Positions 9,477 to 21,000 of a stretch of 64,000 bases of DNA are shown here, piece by piece. Position 1 is the first letter of the stretch. Every line of letters begins with the position of its first letter. Source of the stretch: Candidatus Hydrogenedentota bacterium (lineage in GTDB: Bacteria > Hydrogenedentota > Hydrogenedentia > Hydrogenedentales > JAEUWI01). The stretch covers positions 28,641-92,640 of the forward strand of contig JAEUWI010000028.1 in NCBI GenBank assembly GCA_016791475.1. Direction: 5' to 3'. Below the pieces are notes generated by a model. It searched no databases. It was not told the DNA's origin and saw only the letters and a list, made by a program, of their open reading frames with translations. The translations under genes were made by a program, and so were the position numbers.

Positions 9477-10841
9477 TCAGGATTCCAGGATGAGTTTCCA
9501 GGGGTTTTCGAGGGCCTCGGCTACCCAGCGCATGAAGCGCGCGGCGTCCGCCCCGTCGATGAGGCGGTGGTCGTAGGAGAGGCTCAGGGGCAACATGGTG
9601 CGGGGCACGAGCTGGCCATTCTGGAAGACGCCTTCGACGGCGGAGCGGGAGACGCCGAGAATGGCGACTTCCGGCGAGTTGACGATGGGGGTAAAGCCGG
9701 TGCCGCCCAGGCCGCCCAGATTGCTGATGGTGAAGGTCGTTCCGGACATGTCGTCCAGGCTGAGCTTGCGATCACGGGCTTTCTTCGCGATTACGGGCAA
9801 CTCCAGGGCGAGGTCCTGAAGGCTCTTCTGGTCCACATTGCGGATAGCGGGGACGAGCAGGCCGGCGGGGGTTTCCACGGCGACGCCGATGTTGTAGTAC
9901 TGCTTGAAGATGATCTCTTCCGTGGCCAGATCGATGCTCGCATTGAACTTCGGGAAGCGGCGCAGGGCCTCGGTGACGACCTTCATGAGAAAGACCGTGA
10001 CCGTCAGACTGCCGCCCTTGGCCTTGATGCCGGGGGCGTACTGCTGGCGGATCTGCTCGAGGGCGGTAATATCCGCCTTGTCGAAGTGGGTCACGTGGGG
10101 AATGGTGGTCCAGCAGTGGGTCATGTGCTCGGTGGTCTTCTTGCGGACGCCGTTCATGGCTTCGCGCACCACCTTTCCCCAGCGGTCATCGGCTACGGAA
10201 CCGGCCAAGGCCACCGGCGCGGGGGTTACCGCCACAGGGGCGGGCGCAACGACCGGAGCGGGTGCGGGCGGGGCCGTGACGACGGGCGTGGCGCCGGAGG
10301 CGGCGGCGAACTGCTCCACATCGTGGGCGCTGATGCGGCCCGAGGGATCGGCCGTGGGGACATCTTCCAGGCGGACACCGAGGACGCGGGCGAGCTTGCG
10401 GACGGAGGGGGAGGCCTGGATGTGCGCGCTCGAACGGGCCACGGGCGCGACTGGAGCCGTGGCGCGTGGCGCGGGCGCCGCCACAGTCGCCGCGGGCGCT
10501 ACGGGTGCGGGAGCAACCGGAGGGGCCACAGGCGCGGGCGCCGGGGTCGGAGCTGGTGCGGGAGCGGGAGCGGGCTTTTCCGCCTTGGGCGCCGCGGCGC
10601 CGTCCGCCTTTTCGTACACAAGGATAACCTGGCCCACGCTGACCTTGTCTCCGGTCTTGACGTTGATCTTCGTGATCTTTCCAGAAACCGGAATCGGGAT
10701 TTCCGCCACGGCCTTGTCGGTCTCGATTTCGATGATGGGCGAATTCGCGGCCACCGTGTCGCCCACTTTGGCCAGTAGGGTCGCAACCGTACCCGACGTG
10801 ACGCCTTCACCCAGTTCAGGGAGCTTGAATTCTGTCGCCAT
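9477..10841 (-). CDS. aceF: Pyruvate dehydrogenase E2, dihydrolipoamide acetyltransferase
   Basis: Core acetyltransferase of the pyruvate dehydrogenase complex, 454 residues. Domain order: one lipoyl domain (residues 2-~80, lipoyl lysine K43 in ETDKA), a long Ala/Pro linker (~80-145), a peripheral-subunit-binding domain (SPSVRKLARVLGV...SGRISAHDV), a second Ala/Pro linker, and the catalytic domain ending SYDHRLIDGADAARF with H425 and D429. A frame six codons longer opens at 10859, but the second ATG (10841) has AGGAA upstream and starts at MATEFKLPELGEG, the usual family N-terminus. Enterobacterial AceF often has three lipoyl domains; this one has one. It is separated from aceE by a 284-base gap holding a repeat hairpin. 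Confidence 0.94.
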   Translation of the reverse strand: MATEFKLPELGEGVTSGTVATLLAKVGDTVAANSPIIEIETDKAVAEIPIPVSGKITKINVKTGDKVSVGQVILVYEKADGAAAPKAEKPAPAPAPAPTPAPAPVAPPVAPAPVAPAATVAAPAPRATAPVAPVARSSAHIQASPSVRKLARVLGVRLEDVPTADPSGRISAHDVEQFAAASGATPVVTAPPAPAPVVAPAPVAVTPAPVALAGSVADDRWGKVVREAMNGVRKKTTEHMTHCWTTIPHVTHFDKADITALEQIRQQYAPGIKAKGGSLTVTVFLMKVVTEALRRFPKFNASIDLATEEIIFKQYYNIGVAVETPAGLLVPAIRNVDQKSLQDLALELPVIAKKARDRKLSLDDMSGTTFTISNLGGLGGTGFTPIVNSPEVAILGVSRSAVEGVFQNGQLVPRTMLPLSLSYDHRLIDGADAARFMRWVAEALENPWKLILES

Positions 10842-10974
10842 GGATTTCTGTTCCTGCATGGTTCGGGCCGTGCAATCACCGCTGGAATAATGGTGTCATT
10901 CTCTGGTGAAGCTGGACGTGAGCTCTGCCCACAACCCGGTTTCTCAATCGTGTTCAAGGACTACATGCGCGTCT

Positions 10975-11047
10975 CAGGGACAACAGGGACTTCAGGGACA
11001 GCAGTAACGTCTCATTCTGCTGTCCCTGAAGTCGCTGCCGTCGCTGG
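10975..11047. repeat. 9-nt-unit inverted repeat between aceE and aceF
   Basis: Three tandem 9-nt units (GGGACAACA, GGGACTTCA, GGGACAGCA; 10977-11003) are followed after about 14 bases by a roughly complementary arm (11018-11047). Together they can fold into a long imperfect hairpin. The same unit family recurs at 33.96, 35.47, 39.2, 47.4 and 51.7 kb. It sits inside the pdh operon, so it could attenuate or process the aceE-aceF transcript; that is inference. Confidence 0.85.
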
Positions 11048-11125
11048 AAGCGATAAGAATGGCCCGGCTTCTCGCCGCGAGGGCATTCCCGTCAAATCGC
11101 GTGACTGCGTACTAATGCTGAGTTT

Positions 11126-13792
11126 CTAGGCCGAGGCGGGATCGGGCTTGTGGGGCGCGATCTTCAATTCCTTCATGGCCGCCTTGACCACATCGATTTT
11201 GATCTTGCCCGCGCGGGCCAGTGCCGACAGGGTGGCGAAGACGATGTGGCGCGCATCCACTTCGAAGTGATCGCGCAGGGCCTCTCGGGACTCGCTGCGG
11301 CCGAAACCGTCGGTGCCGAGGCTTTCGATGCCCTGGGGCACCCACTTATACAGTCCGTCGGGCAGTACTTTCATGTAGTCGGAAGCGGCCACAACCACGC
11401 CCTCTTCCCCGGCCAGGCACTTGGTGACATAGGGCACACGGGGCTTCGAGCCGGGGTGGAGGCGGTTCCAGCGTTCGGCGGCCAGTCCGTCGCGGCGCAG
11501 TTCGCCATAGCTCGTCACGCTCCAGACGTCGGCGGAGACTTTGTACTTCTCCAACATCTCCTGGGCCTTGAGCACTTCATTCATGATGGCGCCGCTGCCG
11601 AGCAACTGGGCGCGGAGTTTGGTGGGCTTCATCTCGGAGGGCCTGAACTTGTACATGCCCTTGAGGATGCCCTCGCGGACGCCTTTGCCCTTGGGCATGG
11701 CGGGCATCGCGTAGGGTTCATTTTCCACCGTGAGGTAGTAGAAGACCGCTTCCTGCTCCTGGTACATGCGCCGGATGCCGTCCTGAACGATGACAGCCAG
11801 TTCAAAGGCGAAGGCCGGGTCGTAGCAGAGCATGTTGGGGACGGTGCTGCCGAGGACCAGGCTGTGCCCGTCCTGGTGCTGGAGGCCTTCGCCGTTCAGG
11901 GTCGTACGGCCGGCGGTGCCGCCGACGAGGAAGCCCCGGCAGCGGATATCGCCCGCCAGCCACACCAGGTCGCCGATGCGCTGCATGCCGAACATGGAGT
12001 AGTAAATATAGAAGGGGATGGTGTTGATGCCGTGGGTGGCATAAGCCGTGCCCGCCGCCAGGAAAGAGGCCATGGAGCCGGCTTCGTTGATGCCCTCTTC
12101 CAGAATCTGGCCGTCGGTGGCTTCACGGTAATAAAGCAGGTTGTCCGCGTCCACGGGCTCATAAAGCTGGCCCTTGGAAGAATAGATGCCGACCTGGCGG
12201 AAGAGGCCGTCCATGCCGAAGGTGCGGGCTTCATCGGGCACGATGGGCACCACGAGTTTGCCCAGGGCCTTGTCGCGCAACAGGATGGCCAGGATGCGCA
12301 CGAAGACCATGGTGGTCGACACGGCCCGGTCGTTGCCGGTAAGGAATTCCTTGATGAGCTCGTCGCCCGGGGCCTTGAGGGCGGGCGCCGTAACTTCGCG
12401 GCGGGGCAGCGAGCCGCCCAGCGCGGCGCGGCGCGCCTTGAGGTACTGAATTTCCGGGCTGTCCTCGGCGGGTTTGTAGAAGGGCGCGTAGGCCACGTCG
12501 TCGTCGGTGATGGGGATGCCGAAGTTGCCGCGAAACTCGCGCAGCTCGTCTTCGTTCATTTTTTTCTGCTGGTGGGTGATGTTCTTGCCTTCACCCGCCT
12601 CGCCCAGACCGTAGCCCTTGACGGTTTTGGCCAGAATTACTGTGGGGCGGCCTTCGGTATCCACCGCCTTCTTGTAGGCCGCATAGACCTTGATCGGGTC
12701 GTGGCCGCCGCGCTTGATTTTGCGCAGTTGCTCGTCGGTGACGGTATCCAGAAGCGGTTTCAGCTCGGGGTCGCGTTCCAGAAACCAGCGGCGGATATAA
12801 TCGCCGGATTCCACGGTGAACTTCTGGTAGTCGCCGTCCACCGCGCCTTCCAGCACGTTGATCAGGCGACCGCCCAGTTCGGACTTAAAGATGGGGTCCC
12901 ACTCGCTGCCCCAGATCACCTTGATGACGTTCCAGCCCGCGCCGCGGAAGATTCGCTCCAGTTCCTGGATGATCTTGCCATTGCCGCGCACGGGACCGTC
13001 AAGGCGCTGGAGATTGCAATTGATTACAAAGATCAGGTTGTCGAGCTGCTCGCGCACGGCCAGGCCGATGGCGCCGAGGGTTTCGGGCTCGTCGCACTCG
13101 CCATCGCCCAGGAAAGCCCACACATGGCCGCCGTTATTGGGCTTCAGACCCCGGTGCTCCAGGTAGCGGTTGAAGCGCGCCTGGTAGATAGCCATGATTG
13201 GACCAAGGCCCATGGATACGGTGGGGAACTGCCAGAAGTTGGGCATGAGCCACGGGTGCGGGTAGGACGACAGGCCGCCGCCCTTCGCCAGCTCGCGGCG
13301 GAAGTTCTTGAGGTCTTTTTCGTTCAGACGGCCTTCCACATAGGCGCGGGCATACATGCCGGGGGAGGCGTGGCCCTGGAAGTAGATCTGGTCGCCGCCG
13401 TGGGATTCCGTGCGGCCGTGGAAGAAGTGGTTGAAGCCCACTTCATAGAGGTTTGCCGAGGAGGCATAGGTGGAGATATGGCCGCCGATGCCGTCCAGTT
13501 CGCGGTTGGCGCGCACGACCATGGCCATGGCGTTCCAGCGGATGGTGGATTTGTTCAGGCGCTCCAGCTCGCGATCACCGGGATATTCCGGTTCATCATC
13601 CGCTGGGATGGTGTTGATATAAGGCGTATTGGCCGTAAACGGCAGGCGGACGCCGTGGGCGTAGGCATAATCCGACAGGCGGTACATGAGGGCGGTCGCC
13701 GCGGCAACGCCCGATTCCGCGACCAGATCGTCCAGCGCGTCCATCCATTCCTGGGCTACTTGTTCTTCCAAAGGTTCGGGTTCTACACTCAC
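11126..13792 (-). CDS. aceE: Pyruvate dehydrogenase E1, homodimeric type
   Basis: An 888-residue thiamine-diphosphate enzyme that decarboxylates pyruvate and acetylates the E2 lipoyl group. The full length matches the single-chain AceE type rather than the alpha/beta E1 type. Features: NAMAMVVRAN...GIGGHISTYASSA near the N-terminus, the ThDP/Mg site GDGECDEPE...FVINCN (residues ~228-258), and a C-terminal transketolase-like segment (VWSVTSYGELRRDGLAAERWNRL). The start is a GTG at 13792, with AAAGGT about six bases upstream. It is the first gene of aceE-aceF-lpd. No PdhR-type regulator gene is adjacent. Confidence 0.95.
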   Translation of the reverse strand: MSVEPEPLEEQVAQEWMDALDDLVAESGVAAATALMYRLSDYAYAHGVRLPFTANTPYINTIPADDEPEYPGDRELERLNKSTIRWNAMAMVVRANRELDGIGGHISTYASSANLYEVGFNHFFHGRTESHGGDQIYFQGHASPGMYARAYVEGRLNEKDLKNFRRELAKGGGLSSYPHPWLMPNFWQFPTVSMGLGPIMAIYQARFNRYLEHRGLKPNNGGHVWAFLGDGECDEPETLGAIGLAVREQLDNLIFVINCNLQRLDGPVRGNGKIIQELERIFRGAGWNVIKVIWGSEWDPIFKSELGGRLINVLEGAVDGDYQKFTVESGDYIRRWFLERDPELKPLLDTVTDEQLRKIKRGGHDPIKVYAAYKKAVDTEGRPTVILAKTVKGYGLGEAGEGKNITHQQKKMNEDELREFRGNFGIPITDDDVAYAPFYKPAEDSPEIQYLKARRAALGGSLPRREVTAPALKAPGDELIKEFLTGNDRAVSTTMVFVRILAILLRDKALGKLVVPIVPDEARTFGMDGLFRQVGIYSSKGQLYEPVDADNLLYYREATDGQILEEGINEAGSMASFLAAGTAYATHGINTIPFYIYYSMFGMQRIGDLVWLAGDIRCRGFLVGGTAGRTTLNGEGLQHQDGHSLVLGSTVPNMLCYDPAFAFELAVIVQDGIRRMYQEQEAVFYYLTVENEPYAMPAMPKGKGVREGILKGMYKFRPSEMKPTKLRAQLLGSGAIMNEVLKAQEMLEKYKVSADVWSVTSYGELRRDGLAAERWNRLHPGSKPRVPYVTKCLAGEEGVVVAASDYMKVLPDGLYKWVPQGIESLGTDGFGRSESREALRDHFEVDARHIVFATLSALARAGKIKIDVVKAAMKELKIAPHKPDPASA

Positions 13793-14034
13793 CGGGGACC
13801 TTTATCCTTTCCGCTTCGATGCACACGCATACGCGTACCGCAAAACTATAGATATCGCTGACTCGCGAAGGGCATCCTTGTCCAAAACCCGGCAAGCACC
13901 GGGCGACATGGTATTGTATGCCAGTCATGCGCCATACATCAAGGCGGGGGACCCCGCGCGCTCTATCGACAAGGGTTGCAAGCGCTTATAGCTGGGGCGA
14001 CGGCGCCTGTTCAGGAAGGCATAAAAGCGAAATT

Positions 14035-14063
14035 CGAGAAAAACGCGTGACGGGTTTTTCTCG
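14035..14063 (-). terminator. Stem-loop downstream of the NagD-like gene
   Basis: A perfect 10-bp stem (CGAGAAAAAC at 14035-14044 and its complement at 14054-14063) with a 9-base loop. It lies 24 bases past the stop of the minus-strand HAD gene and upstream of aceE. The stem is A/T-rich on one side, so termination is plausible but not certain. Confidence 0.45.
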
Positions 14064-14087
14064 CGGCTTTCCGCAGGCCGCGATCCG

Positions 14088-14861
14088 TCAGGGCTCGATT
14101 TCGGCCACCGAGTCGATGACACGGGTCGGTTGGAAGGGGAACTGGCGCAGATGCTCGCGATCGGTGATCCCGCTGAGCACCAGGATGGTGCCGAGGCCGG
14201 TTTGAACGCCCGCGATGATATCGGTGTCCATGTTGTCACCGATCATGATGGTGTTTTCCGAGTGCACGCCCAGGTGGTTGAGCGCGAGGCGCATCATGAG
14301 GGGATTGGGCTTGCCGATGAACAGGGGGCGACGCCCGGCGGCCTGCTCGATCAAGGCGGCCATGGCGCCGCAGGCGGGCACGATGCCGTACTCACTGGGG
14401 CCGGACTTGTCCGGGTTCGTGGCGATGAAGTGGGCTCCTCCAGTCACCAGGCGGATGGCGGTGGTAATCTGGTCGAAGCTGTAGGCGTGGGTTTCGCCAA
14501 GGACGACATAGTCGGGGTTGCGATCGGTGATGACATAGCCCACATCGTGGATGGCGTGGGTCAACCCGCTCTCGCCGACGACATACGCGGTGCCTTCGGG
14601 TTTCTGGAGGTGTAGGAACTGTGCGGTGGCCATGGCGGAGGTGTAGATGCGCTCCGGCTCGATGTCGAGCCCCGTGGCGCGGAGGCGGTAGGCCAGGTCG
14701 CGGGTGGTATAGAGGGGGTTGTTGGTGAGGACCATGAATTTACAGTCCGCCGCGCGGAGCCGGGCAATGAACTCGGCCGCGCCGGGAATGGGCTGCTGGC
14801 CGCGCACGAGTACGCCGTCCATATCGATCAAGTAATTCTTCTTCTCGTTCGCGTTGCTCAT
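14088..14861 (-). CDS. HAD-superfamily phosphatase, NagD type
   Basis: A 257-residue cytosolic hydrolase. Motif I is [12 protein letters not shown] (Asp nucleophile and second Asp), motif II VLTNN, then the NagD C2 cap, and the C-terminal motif [14 protein letters not shown] giving the Mg-binding acidic pair. The [10 protein letters not shown] segment is typical of NagD/phosphoglycolate-phosphatase-like enzymes. A GTG at 14876 opens a frame five codons longer, but the ATG at 14861 has GAGGATAGAGG just upstream and begins close to motif I as in relatives. Likely a sugar- or nucleotide-phosphate phosphatase; the substrate is not inferable. It stands alone between the pdh operon and the large lipoprotein gene. 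Confidence 0.88.
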   Translation of the reverse strand: MSNANEKKNYLIDMDGVLVRGQQPIPGAAEFIARLRAADCKFMVLTNNPLYTTRDLAYRLRATGLDIEPERIYTSAMATAQFLHLQKPEGTAYVVGESGLTHAIHDVGYVITDRNPDYVVLGETHAYSFDQITTAIRLVTGGAHFIATNPDKSGPSEYGIVPACGAMAALIEQAAGRRPLFIGKPNPLMMRLALNHLGVHSENTIMIGDNMDTDIIAGVQTGLGTILVLSGITDREHLRQFPFQPTRVIDSVAEIEP

Positions 14862-14960
14862 GGCCTCTATCCTCACTTCAATTGTCGCGCCGTAAGTGGC
14901 TTCTATTGTCGCACAGGCTGTCGGGGGAAGGGTACAGGCAATGGTCTAATCCAAAACGGC

Positions 14961-14992
14961 GCGGGCGGTCCCGGAACTCCAGGACCGCCCGC
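14961..14992 (-). terminator. Strong stem-loop after the large lipoprotein gene
   Basis: A perfect 11-bp G/C stem (GCGGGCGGTCC at 14961-14971, complement at 14982-14992), loop 10 bases. It lies 14 bases beyond the stop at 15007. On the minus strand it is followed by GCCGTTTTGG, a short T run, consistent with an intrinsic terminator. Confidence 0.6.
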
Positions 14993-15006
14993 CGCGAAAT
15001 CCGTCT

Positions 15007-18000
15007 CTACGGGCGGAGGATGACGCCGTCGGCGTCGTTGGTGAAGATTACGCGGTCCACGGGAAAGGTGGCGAGCTTCGATACATCGATCTGAGCCGCT
15101 TCGCCGGCCGCGTTGATGGAGAGGCGGTCGGCGTAGGCGGTCTCCCCCTCCCCTCCGGCGCCGAGCTCGATGGTGACCAACTCGGGCAGGCTGATACTGC
15201 CGCCGGCGGCCGCCTGGATCCCGAGGGGATCGTAGAAGGGCGCGCAGCGACCGCCGCTATCGACGACGATGGTTTGCAGGGCGGGCAGGCTGATCGTGGC
15301 CCCGCCGTCGCGGGCGTCCAGGGCGGGTACGCCAAGACAGTGGTCACGCCACTCAAACTGCGTCAGGAGAGGCAATTCGAGGTGGCCGCCGTTGTTGGTC
15401 CACAACTCCACATTCGTCATGGTTTCCACGGGGAGCGACAGGTTGCCCTCGCTCCCAATCTCCACGCGGGTCAGCAGATTTGCGGCCCGCATGGCGTTCA
15501 GCAGGGGTGCGTTCAGCGTGCCCCCGGTGCCGATAGTGATCGATACGTCGCTCAACTCGGTGACCGCGGGCAGATTCAACGTACCGCCGGAGACAATGTT
15601 CATAAACTTGCCGCCGAGTACCGCCTCCGCGCCCCCCAGGGTAACGGTCGCCCCCTCGTTCACATAGAGTTCCAGCGCTTCGATGGTCGTCAGGTTTGGC
15701 AAATCGAGTGTGGCATTTGAGACGTCCAGCCCTCCGGTGAGTTCCGTGACCAGAGAGAGAGCCGGCGGCGAGTCGCCAACAACCCGCATAGAGCCGTGAA
15801 TCGCGGTGATGGCGTCGAGCCGCACCTCTCCATTGCCAATGTAGACATGGACACGTTCCTGCACGCTCGCCATGGAGGGGAGGTCAACCCGACTGGCGTT
15901 TCCGCTGGCGTTGACCTCGGCATAGTCAAACTCGCCCAGGGTAAAGGCCGTGAGCATGGGCATCTCCACCCGTCCGCCTTCAACGGCGCTAATGCCGTAG
16001 TTGCAGGGGTAGTCGAGGTTCCGGTCGAAGAGCACCGTGGTAAGGGCGGGCAGGGACACGAGGCTGTTGGATTCGAAGGCGGCGATCAAGGTGCCGCCAA
16101 AACAGGAGGTCGCTGCGTAGGTTTCCAGTTCCGGCAGGGCGATGGTGGCCCCATCCCATGCGTGCAGGTAAATGTTTTCAACGTAGTTGAGCGGCGCGTT
16201 GAAGTCGAACGGGCCATCGAAAACGGTCAGCTCGCCGCCGCCTTCGTCGGCCACCCATTCGGTAAGTTGCGGGGCGTTGAAGCGGTTGTTGCCATAGAAA
16301 CGGAAGCGCATGTTTTCCAGGCGCCGGACGTTGAGCAGGTCCACGTTTGCGCCGTTTGCCACGGTAAAATCGCCGTTTCGGATGACGACAGGGTCGCCCG
16401 GCGGATTGATGATTACCGAGTCTTCCTCGGTCGGCACGCGGCCCTCGCTCCAGTTCGCAGGATTGTTCCAGTCGGCCCCGTCGGCCCCGATCCACTCCAG
16501 CGGTACTTTGGGCGCCACGTTGAAAAAGGTCAAGGTATAGGGTATGACCATGGCATTGTCCGCGACATCGCGAATGGACCCCGAGGCCACGGAAAGGACA
16601 TTCCGGCCATAGGGTACGGGCCCGGCGGGCGAAACGATGAGCGTTCGTCCATCCATCAGCGCCACGCCGTCGATGGGCACATCGACCGGGTCGCTCTTAC
16701 CCGGCACAGGGTCTTCTCCATAGGCGGTCAGGGTGAAGTCATCGGGTGAGAGCGATTCCGGATTGATCGCCTCATTGGTGAAGAGCGTCACATTGGCGAG
16801 ATCCTCTCCTTCTCCACCCTCTCGCGGCAAAGAGCCCGAGATGCGCGGCGGGGTGGTGTCCGCCGTGGTGGTGATGGTCTGGACGGGGGCCGCCGCGCTG
16901 TTGCCGGAGGTATCCACGGCCACGACGGAGAGACTGGCCGTCGCGCCGACAGTCTGCGCGGGAGTGAAGTAGAACTCGAAGGGGAAGTTCCCATCGCGTT
17001 CGACCACCTGACCGTTCACCAGCAGCTCCACATGGCGCACCTGGATATCGTCGGTGGCCTCCACGGCGATCAGCGCGGACTGGCCGATCTCCACATTGCC
17101 CGTTCCATCGCCGACGGTGAAGCTCACGCCGGGTGGTGTGCTGCCCGCGTCGAAGCGGGTATAGCTGATGACCTGGAGTCCCGCATCGGAATCGGCGGCG
17201 TAGGCCAGGCCGTTGTAGAGCGCCACGGCGCGGGCGATACCCGGCGTGGGGAACTCGGTGATGAACTGATCGGTGTTCAGGGGGTCGCTCAGATCATAGA
17301 GGGACACATGATGGGGGCCATCCAGGGTGCTGTTCGGGCTCACCGCCGCGATGCCTAGGCCCTGTCCGTCGTGGAGCAGTTGCTTCCAGCCGAAGAGCTG
17401 GGTGTCGGCGGTGGCCAGCGAGCTCAGCGCGGCGGGATTCTGGATGTCCACCACGGTGTAGCCCGTGCGGTGCGTGGCGAAGGCCAGATCGCCGCCGGCG
17501 AAGACCTTGCGGCTCAGTTCCTCATCGCCATAGGAATCGGGCAGGCTGGTCGAGCTTGTGAAGTCGAGGGCGCCCTGGCCGATGCGGAAGGCCATCAGGC
17601 GATAAGACTGATAGGAGGCGCCCTTCTTGGGGATCTGGCCTTGGACGGAAGCCACAGTGGCGTAGAGCACGTTTCCAGAGACCGTCAGGTCCATGGCCTG
17701 CTCGTTGGTAAGGGTGTACTGGGCGACCACCTGTCCCGTGGCGAGCTCCACCATGCCGATGCTGTTTGCACCCGCGTTGGACCCCGCGAAGTCCTTCTCT
17801 TCCTGGACCACGCCGCCGTTTCCACCCTGACCGGCGGCGAAGGCGTATCCGCCCGCGACGGCGACGGCGCCAATACTCTCGCCGAAGGCGCCGGCGGGCA
17901 CCACGTGGATTTCGCTCGCGGTGATCGGGTTGGTCGCGTCGATAATCGACAGGCCCGCGCTACCGCAGGCGGCGGCAACATGGTTCGCACCCACGGCAAC

Positions 18001-21000
18001 GGCCGTCGCATTGCCGACGGTCTCCACCTGAGCGACGATGGCGGGGTTCATGCCGTTGTAGACGTTGAAGAGGGCCACGCCGCCGTCGCCATCCGCCACA
18101 GCGATGAGGTTGTCCGCCGCGTCCACATCCACCGCCGTGCCGGGGGTGTCGGTGGCGGCGATGATGCCATTTTCCACGATGAACCCGTCCAGCGGATTGG
18201 AGCCCTGCTGGATCTCGGCGCCGTCCAGCGTGCCGTCGCCGTCGGTGTCGGGATCGGCGCCGTCCGTGCCCACGATTTCCTCGGCCGCGTCGGGCAGGCC
18301 ATCCTCGTCGGCGTCGTCCGGACCACAGGGGGCCAGCACGGGCGCCTGGAGCGCGGTTTCAAAGCCTGACTCCGCGGACACGCCGACGTAGTCGCCGCAG
18401 GTCATGGCGAGGGGATCGAAGACGGAGAGAACAAAGACTGCCTGGGGCGGGAGAATGAAATCGTACACACCCTGCTGGGAGGCGCGCGTGCGGAAGGTAT
18501 TGCCGTTTACATCGAGGCGCACGAAGGCGTTGGGCGTCCAGCCCCGCGCGGCGAGATAGGCCCGGCCATAGCCGCCGAGGGCCGACGACAGCGCGGGTAG
18601 CGCGCCGAGGAAGGCCTCCGCCTCTTCGGGCGTCACCTCCTCCAGCGCCACGGTGTGGGCGAGGATAGCCTCGAGGAGATCGGTCAGTTCCTCGTCCGTC
18701 AGGTCGGCCTTGGCCGCCGAGAGGGCGTTGATGGCGATCTCCACGTCGAGGCACAGATTGTCCAGGGAGAAATCGGCAAGAGCCGTCTGGGCCTGGGCAA
18801 GTGTCGCGGCGGTATTGGTCAGGTTTTCGGCAATGACGGCGATTTGCAGGCAAACCGCCCGTGCGTCCGCCGGGGCGCACTCGCTATCGAGCAGCGCGTC
18901 GCAATAGGGTTGGATGAGCTCCAGGGCCGACTGGGCGCAGGTTACGGCGTTGGACGCCTGCACGAGGGGCGAGTTCTCCCCCCGCACCGCGGCGAGGAGC
19001 GCGTTTATCTCCGCGATTACAGGCTCTTTACCGGCCAGAATGGATTCCAGCAGCAGCAGGGTGTTGGCGTCGTTTCGTGCGCCGCTGGCCACCTCGCTGA
19101 TGACCTGGGCCGTCTGGGCCCGGATGCCCTGGACGAGGCTTGCGGTCTGCATTACGGTCGCGAGTGACGACTGGGCGTCGGCCAACTGGCTTGCGCAGTT
19201 CGCCAGGCTCTGTACGTCGAAGGCATCGGGCAGGGCCCACTCCTCTTCCTCGCAGTCCGTGGGCGGATCCTGGGGCGGATCATTCGGCCGCGGGCGGGGC
19301 CTCTGCGGTTGTTCGGGGTTTTCCCGCTCGGGGCGCTCGGGTGTTTCGGGGCCCTCGGCCTCGGTGCCCGGTGCGTTGCCGTGCCACCCCGGCTGGACGA
19401 TGCCAACGCCGGGGTCGGTGCAGACGGTGGCGCCGTCTTCGCTGACGGTCATGGGGCCTACAATCTCCCATTCGCCGGAATCATGGTTGAAGCTCCAGAG
19501 GGCGCTTGGCGCGCCGGGCGGCAGCAGCGCGCCGGTCTCGGGGTCCGGCAGATTGGGAAAACAGGCCGGTACGGGCGTATCGAAGTTGTTTGGCCCATCG
19601 GTCTGCACCGTGATGACGAGCGGCAGATCCAGTCCTTCGGGCAGGGGGCTCGGCAGGCGGTCCGGGGCCACCGGCGCGATGCCCACGCGACCACCGCGCT
19701 CGCCGAAGTCATTGTAGAGGCTGTCTGGCGGCACGATGACGCGCACGCCCGCGAAATCGGGATTGGCTTCGATGATTTCATCCACAAAGCCGATTTCGGT
19801 GGGTTCTGTCTCGCTCACCTCTCGCAGGGCGCCCGGCTGGATGAGTGGGAGATAGATGTCTCCCACGTTGGTTTCCGCGCCGGGATTCGCTTCCCACGCC
19901 TTGCCGACGGTAGGGTAGTAGGGGCCATCGGGGAAGCTGGTATCAACGGGCGCGCCGTCCACGAAGGCCGTGGCCACTTCCAGGCCGCGAATGTGCACGA
20001 AGAAGCGGCCCGAGGGGGCGGGATCGAGGCGGAAATTACCCTCCGCGTCGGTGGTGGTGGCCATGTCGAAGCGGCCATCGACCATGATCTCCACGCCCTC
20101 CAGAGGCATGTTGACCTCCGCGCCCTTCGCACCGAGCGCGAGCTCCGAGGCGAAGATGCGGCCGTAGACCGCGGTGCCGGGCACGGAGGTGAGACCGAGG
20201 GTCGTGAAGGTGATGGTGCGGGTGCCGCCGGGCTCGCCGTCGTCGTCCGCATCGATTGTGCGACCGTCGACGGTGGTGAGCAGGTCGCCGTTGATGGTTA
20301 CATCGATCGATGCGTTGCCCGGAAGGGGCGCGGTATAGAAGAGGGTTACCTGGCGACCATCGGGCGAGAGGTGGCGTCGAACCCCCTGGAGTTGATTGCC
20401 GCGCTTCGCAAAGACCGACGTCTCCGTGAGGCTGTCGGGGTCCAGCGGCGCACTGAAGTTCAAAATGGTCTCGCGGGTCACCGCGATGTCGCCCTCGCCG
20501 TCGAAGGGCGCGGAATCCACAAACTTCGCGTCACTCAAGGTCGCCACGCGCACCAGGCCGACCTCCGTGGTCGTGTTCTGCGCGATGGCCGTGGTGACGG
20601 TGAGGCGCACGTCGTATTCGCCCGGTTCCGTGTAGGTGTGGGTGGGATTGGGATCCGTGCTGACGCCGCCATCGCCGAAATCCCACGACCAGGCGGTAAT
20701 GGCTTCGTCGCCGGGCTGGGAACGGTCGAAGAATCGGGCCAGCAGGGGCGCCTGACCTTCCACGCCGAGGGAAAGGAACGCCGCTGTGGGGCCCCCTTCC
20801 ACTTCACCCTCGCCTTCACCTTCACCCTCGCCTTCACCTTCACCCTCGCCTTCACCTTCACCCTCGCCTTCGCCTTCACCCTCGCCTTCACCTTCACCAC
20901 CCGTATCGGGTCCCAGCGAGATGGTGATGGCAACGGAGGTGTTGGGCGATACAAGGTCGCCCGCGCTGGGGCGCTGGGAGATAACAAGCCCGACCGCGAC

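Noticed and set aside
7348..9576. 742-codon plus-strand frame across the lyase end and lpd
   Set aside because: It runs from one true gene into the antisense of another and has a low-complexity Gly/Asp/His composition typical of shadows.
11150..13861. 903-codon plus-strand frame opposite aceE
   Set aside because: Antisense shadow of the pyruvate dehydrogenase gene in high-G+C DNA; the opposite strand has all E1 motifs.
13793..14034. Promoter for aceE with TATAGT as -10
   Set aside because: On the minus strand TATAGT is visible, but no -35-like hexamer lies at 16-18 bases, so I did not call it.
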